The notes under the pieces were generated by a model. It had not been told where the DNA came from and ran no database searches. It worked only from the letters and a program-made list of their open reading frames with translations. From contig NC_030853.1 of assembly GCF_000208745.1 (NCBI RefSeq), forward strand, positions 26,555,877-26,619,876: a stretch of DNA of 64,000 nt, read 5' to 3'. Positions 11,690 to 22,942 of this stretch are shown here, in pieces. Both the position numbers and the translations under genes were made by a program. Numbering within the stretch: the stretch's first letter is position 1; each line of letters begins with the position of its first letter. This DNA comes from Theobroma cacao (Eukaryota; Streptophyta; Magnoliopsida; Malvales; Malvaceae).

Positions 11690-13090
11690 GGTCAAGTGCT
11701 AGTTGAGTTGCTAAAGAAAAAGGCATGTGCTAATTCTCACTTAGTGTTCCTCCTTAAATTCAAAAATCCCTTATGAAAGAACTCAAAATTTTTTATTAAG
11801 CTACCATTTAAGCTTAATGAAAATATTAATCCCACCAAGGCTAGTCATTCAAGTATGAATCCAGACCACCAAAAATTAGTTGAAAAAGAATGCAAAGAGT
11901 TACTACAGCAAGGATTAATCAAGTCATCAAATTCCTAATGGACATGTCAAGCTTCTATGTTAACAAGAGAGTAGAACAAGTTAGAGGCAAGTTAAAATTG
12001 GCTATTAATTATTAGTCTCTTAATCATTTTCTTCTCGACGATAAGTTCCCACTACCCAATAGAAACTCAATTTTCTTAAGTCTTGCTCATGCAAAAATGT
12101 TTTCAAAATTTGAAGTCAAGGCAGGATTTTGGCAATTGGGTATTTATCCTGATGACAGACCAAAGACAGGTTTTCTGTATACCCAATTATCATTGCCAGT
12201 GAACAGTTCTACCATTTGGGCTTAAAATAACTCCTTCGTTGTTTCAAAAAACTATGGTCAAAAATTTCCAACCTATCATGAACTAGGTCTTCATCTATAT
12301 AGATGATATTCTCCTATTCAGCCCAGACGAAAAAGCCCACGTACAACTTCTCCAACAATTCACAAACTTGGCCTTCAAATATGGGCTTATGCTTTAAGAA
12401 AAAAAAATGTAGATACTCAAGACTAAAATTGATTTTCTTGCAATGCACATCAACCAAGGAAAATACCAGCCAAAGCCTCATATTTCACAAGAATGACTTA
12501 AATTACCATACCAAGACCTCACAAAGAAACAAATCCAACAGTTTCTAGGTATTATCAACTATCTTAGAGATTTTGTCCCAAAACTTTCAAAATACACCAA
12601 TCCTCTGAGAAAGATACTAAAGAAAAATTCTTCGATCTGGGGATGTTCCCAAACCAATGCCATTCAGGAGCTTAAATCAAAACTACAAGATTTAGAGCCT
12701 TTTAAGATCCCTTTTGATAATAAAAGAATCCTCCAAACTGATGCCAATGATAAATACTGGGGAGTAGTTTTTTTGAAGAAAAATAGGGAAAAGACTGATA
12801 CATGCATATAAGAGTGGAAAATTCCCAAAATTTGGAAAACACTACCATTCCACTTTCAAAGAAATCCTTATAGTTAAAAAAACAATTTCAAAGTTTGAAT
12901 TTTATCTCATTGGGCACCATTTCTTAGTTGAAATGGACATGTCTTCTTTCTCACAGATGTTAAAGTTCAAACAAAACACAGTTCCACATCCTCAACTGTT
13001 GAGATGGGCAGAATAGTTTTCAAAGAATTCCTTTTAAACCAAACACATCAAAGGGGAAAGGAATTACCTTACAGATTTCCTATCCAGACC
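11690..13090 (+). pseudogene. Viral reverse transcriptase and RNase H region, broken
   Basis: The recognisable blocks, in order, are a HSSMNPDHQ-like segment, a FSKFEVKAGFWQLGIYP block, the YIDDILLFSPDEKAH catalytic block at about 12,296-12,340, a NYLRDFVPKLSKYT-type connection block and the RNase H LQTDANDKYWG block near 12,735-12,765. Stops include a TAG a few codons before YIDD and others across the RNase H part; several frameshifts separate the blocks. An aspartic protease must have lain upstream but I could not identify it. The catalytic aspartates of the RT are still present, but the frame is destroyed. Confidence 0.8.
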
Positions 13091-13112
13091 TTTCTAAGAA
13101 CCTAAAATCCTA

Positions 13113-13415
13113 ATGTTCAGACCAAAACCTTTCAAGTTCACACTTAAGCTAGGCACCTATATCACCAGGTCACCCTCATCTTCCTTATCTTCTACCCTAG
13201 TGGCACCAAACCTCCATCTTAATTACCCCTCTAAGAATCTCAGACTAGTACAAGAAGGGACACTCCATCAAAAAACTAAACAACTAATTTTTGAATACCA
13301 AATTGAAGTATTTCGAAAGAATAATGGTCTTATCTTTAAACTTTATCGTCTTCACCCAAAATATCCTTTCATCCATCCTTTTTACTATGAATTCATAGAG
13401 TTTCCTGACGAATAA
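13113..13415 (+). pseudogene. Viral-type ORF downstream of RNase H
   Basis: This open frame of 100 codons follows the RNase H region and contains basic, Pro/Ser-rich sequence and a Tyr/Phe-rich tail. Weakly readable protein-like sequence continues to about 14,100 with stops. I do not recognise a defined domain. It belongs to the viral element by position and strand. Confidence 0.45.
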
Positions 13416-14190
13416 AAATGTATGTTATGGTATTTGACCCATAAGTATCACATTGGAATCCAACTCCACATTATGGATTTCCTGAAAATCATAGAAAAGG
13501 CAATCAAAGGAGAAATAGAAACATGGAGAAAGAACTTTGTAGATCTCCTCACTTGGTTTATCCACTCCTACACTAGTAAGAATTAGTCATATCAGAAGTG
13601 GAAAAAAGAAAAATGGTTGTCATATTTATCCTCTACAAGCCTCAATATTTTGTCTCACATGGAAAAGCCTCATAGCTTGGGGCATTCCCTTCTGCATGGG
13701 CATATAGATCATTCCATTGCAATATCAGTGAGCCTAATCATGAATACAGAGCATGTCAAAGACGTATCTATCAACATAACAAGATTATTCCAGATCATAT
13801 TTGGCCTTCATTGGAGACAGAAATGTATTGGGATTGCTTCCCTGAGACACCGAGTCCATACCATGACCAAATAAAAGCAGCATTAAGAGAATACAATGAA
13901 GGAATCCTGACCCACATGAGTAGTTCCAAGATCCTTGGGAACATGGAGAGATAAATGAAGATAAGCTTACACAACTCTCTATAAAGCTATCACGTGAAAC
14001 ATGCAAAGGACATTGTGATACAGACCTAGAGGTACTCTCTTTGCACACGTACATATGTAGGGAAAGAAAACAACAAAAGATTGTGGAACTCAACCTCATT
14101 TTAGATCTTGACACAAATTATAATTAAAGAAAGCCAACAACTTTCTTTTATTAAAGAAATATGTATTAAATGTCTTTTATCTTTTGATGT

Positions 14191-14370
14191 CAGTTAAGAG
14201 TATCAATGTTATCACTATGGTTAGTGTATTGTAAAACGTGTGTCTTTATATTTTAACTGTAGAAAGTTTGTTGTTTCCTACAGCCAAGAGTGTTAGTTTT
14301 ATCACTATGGTCAGTGTATTGTAAAACGTGTGTCTTTATCTTTTAACTGTAGAAGGTTTGTTGTTTCTTA
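14191..14370 (+). repeat. Two-copy 90-bp tandem repeat in viral non-coding region
   Basis: Two adjacent copies with a period of 90 bp share TTATCACTATGG, GTGTATTGTAAAACGTGTGT and TTTTAACTGTAGAA blocks with few differences. They lie directly upstream of the TATA box at 14,381. In pararetroviruses this position is that of promoter enhancer elements (inference). Confidence 0.85.
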
Positions 14371-14380
14371 CTCTTCTGTC

Positions 14381-14436
14381 TATAAAGAGGCATAACCTCT
14401 TGTAATGAGGGGCAAAACACCATTGAGTAATAAAAT
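14381..14436 (+). promoter_or_regulatory. Viral TATA box and polyadenylation signal pair
   Basis: TATAAAG at 14,381-14,387 is followed by AATAAAAT at 14,429-14,436. A polyadenylation signal some 20 nt beyond the expected transcript start is the arrangement used by pararetroviruses to make a terminally redundant genomic RNA. Whether it is still active is unknown. Confidence 0.55.
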
Positions 14437-14450
14437 CTAGTGTTTTCTCT

Positions 14451-15911
14451 AAACATGAATTTCTAAACCTCTATTTTCCTTCTTAAGGATTATTATGAAA
14501 ATATAAGCATAAGTGTATCGTGAGTTTAAATCTTTGAGTATGCTCTACACTTGCCATATTTGATAGAACCTGTACATGAAAAAAAGATTTGATCTCAAAT
14601 ACATATCAAAACCAAAATTGACAAGTTGAGCAGAGAAGATGAATTGTGCTTAATATTGAAAGATATCCTTGTAACTAAAAGGCCAGTACTACTCTTGAAG
14701 ACTAAGAAAGCCGTGTTTAGTGTTTAGAACATACCTGTTATTTGTCTATCTTTTTTTAATTCAGTCTATTCTCATACTCTTGTACGATACTGGCAAGTCC
14801 ATGATTAGGGGAAGAATTGCTGTCTTCTTTTATTTCTTTCTTTTAATTTATTGTTTTTGGATTACACTTTGGAGATATAATGGCGGACTTGGATTGCTTG
14901 TGAATGTGGGGTGGAATTGCCACCACTGAATTAAAAAAAAAAAGAAAATAACGTTTTAAATAATTTTCATAAATGTCACGTTTGAGTTTTGTCCCCACAG
15001 GCCGCTCAAAAGAAAAAAGAAAAAATAATGAAAAGAAGCGATCATTAATGCGGGATCTGAAAAAGTGTAATTGTTTAATGTAACAATAAATGTATGTATT
15101 TTTTATTAAAATTAAAATAAAATTTTACTTTTATGAAATTAAAAAATGTACATTATTCCTATATAAAAAGTGTAAATTACACAAAACTAGAATTTGGAAA
15201 AAGAAGGTTTGTGAGTTCAAAATACTTAAAAAAAAAAAGATAGCTTTTTTGAATTTTTATTTATTTTAAAAATCATATAACAAGTATTAAATTGTAAGTA
15301 AAAGTGACGTATTAATTTATCCCTTATTCAAGTATAAATTATACACTTTGTGCAGTCGTCCCTGTTCCTAATTGCTTACAAACTTGGCTGTTATAAGGCT
15401 TTTAAGAGATTTGTTAGGCGTCGTAATTATGAACAGTGGCTACGTACGAGTTAAGAGTTTAACCCTTTTTGATGAAAAATAAAAGGGAACTTGAAAAGAA
15501 AGGAGAAGTTTATTCATAGTTTGGCTAACCAGTGTTAATTTTTTGTTTTATTAAATAAATTCAAAGGCAGAGTAAAATATCTTTTGGAAACGCCATCGTG
15601 GATAAAGGCTGTGCAATCCAGCAGGAAAGATAAATAAGCTGGCACGTGTTAACATCACAAAGTTGATTGCCCAATACGTTACGGATCGGATGGTGGATGC
15701 ACATAGGTGAGAGAGTGTGTATTACCAAAAACAAAGAAAAACCATTTTTTATTTTAGCAGTAGTAAAAAGGTCAGTTTATAGTAATTAAAATCGTAGATA
15801 CACGACACAGTTTTATTGAATCTTCATAAATAAGACAATCCCATCTCTTAGCATGTTGACCCAGACATGGGTGCAACATGACAAAGAGTAACTCTCTGGA
15901 TTCAACTCGGC
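14451..15911. other. Intergenic DNA with 3-prime flank of the acyl-activating enzyme gene
   Basis: I see no coding gene. The part next to 15,912 should hold the 3-prime UTR of the minus-strand gene. AT-rich low-complexity runs occur at 15.05-15.35 kb. Confidence 0.4.
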
Positions 15912-17591
15912 TCACATTTTACTCACCCTTGTGGAAGACGAACCCATCCCCTTTGCAATCTCTCTCAGTAAAAACTTCTGAATCTTCCCTGTTGAGGTCT
16001 TGGGCAATTCTTCCTTAAACACCACCGTTTTGGGTACCATGTAGTGTGGCAACTTAGCTCTGCAATACTCTATAATCTCCTTTTCACTCGGTTTCTGAGT
16101 TAACCCAGCTTTCAAACTCACAAATGCACAAGGAATCTCTCCCCAGTAGTCATCTGGCCTAGCCACCACCGCTGCTTCGATGATTGCTGGGTGATTATAC
16201 AAAATAGACTCAACTTCAACACTGCTAAGATTCTCTCCACCGCTAATTATAACATCCTTTGAACGATCTTTGATCTCCATATATCCATCAGGGTGCATCA
16301 CCCCAACATCTCCGGTGAAAAACCAACCATTCTCTTTCATGCACTTGTTTGTCCCATTTGGGTCTTTTAAATACCCCAACATGATACAAGCACCCCTTAA
16401 AACGATCTCCCCTAGCGTTGACCCGTCTCGTCTTACACTGAGTCCTGACTCAGTGTCCACCACGTCCGCTTCCGTCATCCCAAGAGTTCTCACTCCTTGT
16501 CTTGCTTTCAGCCTCGCTCTCTCCGTCGCTGGCAACTTGTTCCATCCCCTTTTCCAAGCACAAGACACCACCAGCCCTCCTGTTTCGGTTAACCCGTAGC
16601 CGTGGCTCACTATGAAACCAAGTGCCTCGGTCCTGAAAAGCACAGCCGCTGGCGGTGGAGCTCCAGCAGTCAAGATTTTGACAGGACTTTGGAGTGGTTT
16701 GATTTCAGGAAAATTTGATAACATGCTAAGCACGACAGGCGCTCCACACATGTGAGTGACACCATGTTTCTTGATCAAACTATAGATAATGGGGGCATCG
16801 AATTTTCGAACACAAACATTGATCCCACCAACAGCCGCCATGCCCCAAGTGAAACTCCACCCATTTGCATGAAACATCGGGAGTGTCCACAAGTAGACAG
16901 GTTGTTTTGGAACTCCCCAGTCGATTAAAGAGTCAAGTGTCATCATGAAAGTTCCCCTGTGGCTATGAACCACTCCCTTGGGAGATGAGGTCGTACCTGA
17001 TGTATAGTTCAAAACAATTGGATTCCACTCACTTTGAGGTCTAACCCACTTGAAATCAGGGTCACCTTTCTTCACCAGGCTCTCGTATGTGCAACAGAAG
17101 CGAGAATCAACGGTCGATGAAGAAGAATCGGAACTCTCAGCATCAGCAGAATCATCTCCGATTAAGACAAGAAGTGGGGGCTTTGTGTTAGGAGGAAACA
17201 AGGAGATGGCTTCCAGGGCTAGAGATCGAGACAGGGTGTCAACAAAGAGGAGCTTTGATTCGCAGTGGCGTAGGAGTATGGAGACTATACGGGCGTCAAG
17301 ACGGGTGTTGATGCTGTTGAGGACAGCACCAGTCATGGGAACAGCAAAGTGAAGCTCGTACATGGCTGGGATGTTGGGGGCTAAAACAGAGACGACGTGT
17401 CCCCTTTTGATGCCGGTGGATGACAGGGAAGATGCTATCTGGAGACATCGACGGTGCGTGTCTGACCACGTGTAGGAAGTGTTATTGTAGATAATGGAGG
17501 TGCAGTCACCGTACACGGTGGCTGCTCTTTCTAAGAAGCCTAACGGGGTGAGGGGGGAAGAACTTGCAGGCCTTGGCTTTAGCTCTTCCAT
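15912..17591 (-). CDS. Acyl-activating enzyme (AMP-dependent acyl-CoA synthetase), peroxisomal type
   Basis: An intronless 559-aa member of the ANL superfamily, close to the plant AAE1/AAE5/AAE11 or benzoate/butyrate-CoA ligase-like clade. It should activate a carboxylic acid to an acyl-AMP and transfer it to CoA. The ATP-binding loop YTSGTTSSPKG is at residues 196-206, GYGLTETGG at 331-339, TGD at 426-428 and the hinge region KDRSKDVIISGGEN at 441-454. The C-terminal catalytic lysine lies in PKTSTGKIQK at 530-539 (K536). The C-terminus is SKM, a recognised plant PTS1-like tripeptide, so peroxisomal import is likely. The start at 17,591 places the conserved MEELKPRP-type leader at the N-terminus. 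The gene is intact and full length. Its substrate cannot be told from sequence. Confidence 0.95.
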   Translation of the reverse strand: MEELKPRPASSSPLTPLGFLERAATVYGDCTSIIYNNTSYTWSDTHRRCLQIASSLSSTGIKRGHVVSVLAPNIPAMYELHFAVPMTGAVLNSINTRLDARIVSILLRHCESKLLFVDTLSRSLALEAISLFPPNTKPPLLVLIGDDSADAESSDSSSSTVDSRFCCTYESLVKKGDPDFKWVRPQSEWNPIVLNYTSGTTSSPKGVVHSHRGTFMMTLDSLIDWGVPKQPVYLWTLPMFHANGWSFTWGMAAVGGINVCVRKFDAPIIYSLIKKHGVTHMCGAPVVLSMLSNFPEIKPLQSPVKILTAGAPPPAAVLFRTEALGFIVSHGYGLTETGGLVVSCAWKRGWNKLPATERARLKARQGVRTLGMTEADVVDTESGLSVRRDGSTLGEIVLRGACIMLGYLKDPNGTNKCMKENGWFFTGDVGVMHPDGYMEIKDRSKDVIISGGENLSSVEVESILYNHPAIIEAAVVARPDDYWGEIPCAFVSLKAGLTQKPSEKEIIEYCRAKLPHYMVPKTVVFKEELPKTSTGKIQKFLLREIAKGMGSSSTRVSKM

Positions 17592-17651
17592 TTTTTTTTT
17601 CCTCTGGTCTCCTTCCTCTTTGCTTATGAAACGTGGTTGGTTCCTATTGCT

Positions 17652-17658
17652 CTTTATA
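17652..17658 (-). promoter_or_regulatory. Putative TATA box of the acyl-activating enzyme gene
   Basis: TATAAAG on the minus strand lies about 60 nt upstream of the ATG and directly downstream of a CCACGTAT motif with an ACGT core. The spacing fits a short 5-prime UTR. This is motif evidence only. Confidence 0.5.
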
Positions 17659-17659
17659 C

Positions 17660-19580
17660 GTGGATTGACTCGGAGACGACAAGGTTTAACTACTACTAAA
17701 CAATAATAATGGAAATTATTCAGTAATTATTTTATGCGAAAACGGAAGAAAAAGAAACAGATGGATGGGTTGTGTACCTGGTCCTTGGCAGTTTCTTTGT
17801 ATTGCCTTAACTCGCTTTGTTTTCATGATCACTTGCCATTAAAAAAAAAAAAGGAGACCGAGCAAAGTCAATGCACATCATCGACGGGATGATGATTTGT
17901 ATATTATTTTTTAGTATCAGTGATTAACAAATATCCAGGAAAGCTTTGGGTGTAATTAGACGGGATCTTAATGTGTAATTTAAGATTTTGATTTGTGATA
18001 GACATGATTTATCTAGTTCTGGATAATTATTGATTTATGTCAATTACTTGGTAATTTGCTGCTTCAATCGTCAAGCATGCCAATCCTTAGGAAATATTGT
18101 ATATTATTTTGTTGAATTTTGACCGGAAGAGAAGGGATCGATGAGCTAAGATCAGTGCCCATATGCTTTTGATTTGTTCTCTAACTCAAGCTCTTATGGT
18201 TGAGTTTAAAAATGGTAAAACAAAGAAGAAAGGAAGATAAAACCAATATTAATAAAGTAATGAGCAGGGTATCTTATTCAACACCACGGGGAAGTCCAAG
18301 CTCATACTGATTAATTAGTATGAGAAGAGAAATTTACAGAAAAATGGGAAGAGAGAGAGGGAGAGACGGACAGAACATATGAAGAAAGTTGCTGTGGGCT
18401 CCAACTAAGCCAGAGATGGTCCACTTGGGCCATTGCCAAACCAAACATTCCTATCAACGACAAAAAAAGAAGATAACTTTTAAATTTTAAATTGAAATCT
18501 CATCCTGTATAAAATTTATTCAATTTTATGTTGAATTTTGTCTAATTATATATTAATGTATTTTTTTATATTTGAAAAAATATTAAATTTTATTCTTTTT
18601 AAAAGAAAATTTTACACTAATTAATAAATTAAATATTCGAAGACTAATTATGTATTAATGTACTTATTTTGATGTTATTTCATTAGTAATGGATCATAAA
18701 TTTTTACTTATACATTTAACTTATTAGATTGGCCTTGTTTATCATGCTTTAGGAGGCAGCTTGCTGGGGTTGGATTCCAAAAACATCCTCGGTTGGTCTG
18801 GTCGATGCCAGATTTTAATGCAGTTAGGGATGGGTTTACATTAGACAAGTGGTGTCGCATGATACCACTTATTTATTGAAGTGTCAAAAATTTATCCACT
18901 AATCTCATTAGCTAGTACTAATTTGTTGACCCTTTATTCCCCTAGAAAATATCCATTACCAAACCGTTCGGTTAGAAATATTCATATTTTATTACATCAT
19001 ATTATAAGCTACACAATTCTTTTGGTATTAATGGGACCACCTGGCAGCGTTGGTGAAGCCTCTAATGTAGAACAGGGTAGCCATTATTAAGTTTCATACT
19101 TGAAACCTCAATTTCAATCATTTCTCCCTCTCGAAGCATCTTACAAGAAAACATGTAGACTTGAAAATTTGGAATACCATGTGATAACACGATACGAACG
19201 CAATTAAGATTTGAGTCTAGGATAAATGTATTTTATATATCAATTATGTCAATACGATTAAAATATGATTTATAGTGTCAAATTCATTTATTTTTTTAAG
19301 ATTGGTTTAAGATATAGTTAATTAATCGTATTATCATGTATTTATATAATCTGTGATCTATTTATTATTCATTTATTTAGTTATCTTCATGTGTCGAGTA
19401 AACACGTTTAGTATATGGTTAAGACTCGTTTATTGACTCGTATAAATATTAATATTTTTATGATGATTAAGATTTATTAATGTTGAATTTTATTATATTT
19501 GATAAATATTATGATATTTATAATTTTTATTGTAAATTTGAATAACATAATTATATTTTAATTGTACATATATATTAGGG
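17660..19580. other. Intergenic DNA upstream of the acyl-activating enzyme gene
   Basis: No gene was recognised. A GA-rich simple stretch occurs near 18,350-18,370. The open frame at 18,881-19,090 has no family resemblance. Confidence 0.4.
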
Positions 19581-19584
19581 GCAT

Positions 19585-21245
19585 TTTTAAAAGTAACCCT
19601 TAAAAATAAGATACTTTAAAAAATAACCATTTTTATAATTTTAACTATTTTTAGTTAAGTTGGACAAAATTGTCTTTAATGAAATTACACGCTATGATGT
19701 TACACGTCATATACAAAAACATGTGACATGCCATGGTTAGGTTGTTACACACCATTTACAAAAACATGTGACACGTCATGATTAGGTTGTTACACGTCAT
19801 CTTGAAAAAAAATATTATTATTACACGATATGTACAAAAATATGTTACATTCCATAGTTAGGTTGTTACACGCTATGTACAAAAATATATGACACGCTAT
19901 GATTAGGTTGTTACACACTGTATTGAAAAAACATGTTGCTATACGCCATGTACAAAAACATGTTACATGATATGGTTAGATTGTTACATGCCATGTAAAA
20001 AAAAATACTGTTGTTACACGTCATGTACAAAAACATGTTACACACCATGGTTAAAAAAGATTGTTACATGCCATGTTGAAAAAAAATATTATTGTTACAT
20101 GCCATGTTGAAAAAAATATTGTTGTTACACATCATATTCAAAAACATATGACATGTCATGGTTAGGTTGTTACACACAATTTACAAAAACATGTAACACA
20201 TCATGATTAGGTTGTTACACTTCATATTGAAAAAAAAAATATTATTATTACACGATATGTACAAAAATATGTTACACTCCATGTTAAGTTGTTACACGCC
20301 ATGTACAAAAATATGTGACAAACCATAGTTAGGTTGTTACACGTTGTATTAGAAAAACATGTTGCTATACGTCATGTACAAAAACATGTTACATGATATG
20401 GTTAGATTGTTACATGCCATGTTAAAAAAAAATATTGTTGTTACATGTCATGTACAAAAACATGTTACACACTATGGTTAAAAAAGGTTGTTACATGTCA
20501 TGTTGAAAAAAAAATATTATTGTTGCATGTCATGTTGAAAAAATATTGTTGTTACACATCTTATTCAAAAGCAATTTGTTACACGTTAATGCCTAAAATG
20601 TTGTTGTTACTTAGGAACCAAAACTTCAAATCCTCTCAACTTTCTTTATTTCTTTTTGTTTTTTTGATAATTTAGCACCGATTAAAGTGTTTCTAACATG
20701 TTTTCATAAATCAAAAAACAAATTTTCTTATCTAAAACACCTATTTTGACTAAAAATAAAAAAAATTTCCTTTAAAAACATAGGTTTATAAATTTCAAAA
20801 TTTTGAGTTTATTGGTATCTAGGTCTCAAATTGATTCAATTAAGAGTTATTTCAAACATCTAAAATCATTTCTACCATTTTAGTTTTATCTAAAATATCC
20901 AAAAATCAAAATTTTCAAATAGCCACCCACCCGAGCACATCAAAATCATTGCTTGGTGTCTTGAAAGCACAATAAAAAAAATCTAAAAATACAATAGAGA
21001 GAAATCAGAAGCATAGCAGAAGAATGTCGTAGAGAAAAATCGATAAACTTTGAGAGAATGGGATGGTGAGAGAGAGAAATCAGAAGTACAAATGGAGAGA
21101 AATTGTGACGAATGATTTAATTTATTTGAAATAATTTTAAGAGTATTTTTGTTAAGTTATAATTAAATATGACTAAAAACGCTAAATTTATTTTGATAGT
21201 TATTTTTAAAATATTCTTATTAAGAAAGGTTATTCTTCACAACTT
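19585..21245. mobile_element. Second TIR-bounded element with minisatellite interior
   Basis: The left end (AAAGTAACCCTTAAAAATAA, then a TTTAAAAAATAAC box and ACTATTTTTAGTTAAG) is mirrored by the reverse complement of the right end (AGAATAACCTTTCTTAATAA, TTTTAAAAATAAC, TTTTTAGTCATATTTAATTA). Each imperfect inverted arm is about 80-110 bp. The left half of the interior is a minisatellite; the right half (about 20,600-21,110) is unique, with AGAGAGAAATCAGAAG repeated twice. No transposase is visible. The classification is tentative. Confidence 0.55.
19690..20590. repeat. Minisatellite of GTTACACGCCATGTACAAAAA-type units
   Basis: Many degenerate units are built on GTTACACGYCATGT followed by ACAAAAACATG or TGAAAAAAA. 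Longer higher-order blocks recur: the stretch from about 19,735 is echoed from about 20,155, including the AATATTATTATTACACGATATGT segments. The unit core matches that of the minisatellite at 4150-4515. Confidence 0.85.
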
Positions 21246-21249
21246 CCTC

Positions 21250-22900
21250 TATATATTAATTTAATCATTTTAATTATATTAATTACAATAATAATGTAAA
21301 CAAGTTATAAATTGTATAAATTTTAATTATGTAAATAAATTATGCAGTATCATATAAAATTTAACTTAATTTTTTTAATAAATATATTAATTATGTCAGA
21401 TCTGGATGACATGATTAATTGATCGTACAATCAGTTTGCTATATAAGTGTGATGAGAAGTCTTAGCAATCATGATTTTCCTTTTCCCTCGCTAAAATTTG
21501 GAGAGTGATTACCGATTGTAACTGATTCTCGACAAGTCAGGCATCCAGAGAAAGTACCGCACATGGGCAAAGTGAGCTTGATTACATATATCACATCTGT
21601 AGCCCGGCAATAGTTGGCAGTTGGAACTGTAATAAATAAATTGCTACGGATATAAGGAGTTGCTTGCAAGGAAATGCTGACAATGTTTGGGCAAAATGGG
21701 GAATTGCTCCAGAATCTAGACTTCTAGTAGCAAGCCTAATGCTCCTTCTTTTCTTTTCTTTTTCTCCTATCTCTCAATTTCTTGTATTCATCGGCTTGTA
21801 GCTTGGTTTCCCAACTGCATTATTGTATTCTTGTAGGAGGCTATCCCCTGTTTTCTTGGATAAATGAAATCTCAATTATTCAAAGCAGGAGGGTATAATT
21901 CAGATATGCAATTGCCAGAGGCTTTACTCTGAGATCTTGTGAAATTTTTAATTAAAGGAATTGTGGAATCCCATCCGCCGGCAATGTTAGAAACAGTTTG
22001 AAACTTCTGGACAATGGCGGCCTTGAATGTATATTCAGGATATGCTATGGAAAGGTAATCTTCGCTTGGATTTTTTTGGCCAACATGGGGCAAACTACTA
22101 TCCTCGGTCTGACTATTATTGAAAACCCAGCTCCAGGTTTAGGGAACTTGCTTGTTGCTGACCAAGTGATACCTATAACTAGCTAGTTTCTTACGTTTGT
22201 AAGCCGAGTTTGGGCACTAAAGTCCAGTACCAAAAAAGATGTAGATTTACACACAGAGCAAACAATGAATGTTCCCAGTTCCATTAATCTCCATTTCTCA
22301 GCACAGCCCACATTTTTCCCATAAATTTTCATAACAAAATTAACAGGGGAAGGGAGACATTAAAGAGGATATGGCCAATAATACTATTTTAACTCTTTAA
22401 GAGGGCTAGGTCCTTGTAGCCGATGAACCGGGAATTTCCTTCCCAAGTTCGCATTGTAAAAGCAAGGTGTCTATGCATGCCTTGCGACGCAAAAGAAGAT
22501 GGGAAAAGAGAGACAGTAAACCTTAGAATTCCAGTTCTACAGTCTGCATCATGAGTTCATGGCATTATACTCTTTCTAGTTCCATCTTCATGGTTACATC
22601 ACCTTAAAGTAGTATAGGTAATTGATTTTGCAAACTTAAAAGGAAATTTCAAATGCCTACCTGGGAAAATGCTGTCAAACTTTGAGTTTTGAATAGTTCT
22701 GCAATAGAAGTGGGCAAATTGTTTGATTATCAAACTTTGATCAATACAGTGCGTGAATGAAGGCAGTCAGCCTCAGGGCAGAAGTATACACATTATAAAA
22801 ACGCAAGCTTTTTTCCCCCCTACAAATAAAACACTAAAAATCAACGAATCTTGTGAAAGAATCTCAATGACTCATTTCTATGGCTAGTGTGAAGCACCCA
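21250..22900. other. Region without a recognised gene; 3-prime flank of PP2-B copy 2
   Basis: Two short open frames (minus 21,469-21,669 and minus 21,872-22,093) are of higher complexity than the surroundings but match no family I know. They may be decayed exons. From about 22,540 the sequence resembles the 3-prime flank of PP2-B copy 3 at 32,190-32,460 (shared CAAATGCCTACCT, GCTGTCAAACTTTGA and TAGTTCTGCAATAGAAGTGG), showing that the duplicated unit includes the 3-prime flank. Confidence 0.5.
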
Positions 22901-22942
22901 ACAGAAAGAAGAACACAAGTTAAAAGGTTCAGGCATTGCTAT

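Larger units (their letters stand above)
9240..14450 (+). mobile_element. Endogenous caulimovirid (pararetrovirus) copy, 5-prime truncated and broken
   Basis: A plus-strand viral fossil. In order it holds a coiled-coil and acidic N-terminal part of a coat-protein region (9.3-10.3 kb), a coat region ending in a zinc knuckle (11,005-11,046), a reverse transcriptase (about 11.8-12.4 kb; YIDD at 12,296-12,307) and an RNase H (about 12.7-13.1 kb; TDAND motif near 12,740). A further downstream reading frame (13,113-13,415) and a non-coding region with TATA and polyadenylation signals follow. No integrase and no LTRs are seen, which argues against an LTR retrotransposon. Many stops and frameshifts interrupt every domain. 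The movement protein is missing upstream. Relationship to endogenous florendovirus- or petuvirus-like lineages is an inference. Confidence 0.8.

Noticed and set aside
9240..14450. Ty3-type LTR retrotransposon as source of the RT and RNase H
   Set aside because: I find no LTR pair and no integrase after the RNase H, and the domain order with a TATA plus polyadenylation module fits a caulimovirid better.
17050..17352. Open frame on the plus strand inside the acyl-activating enzyme gene
   Set aside because: It is the antisense shadow of an intact, conserved 559-aa coding sequence. The same holds for 16,270-16,599.
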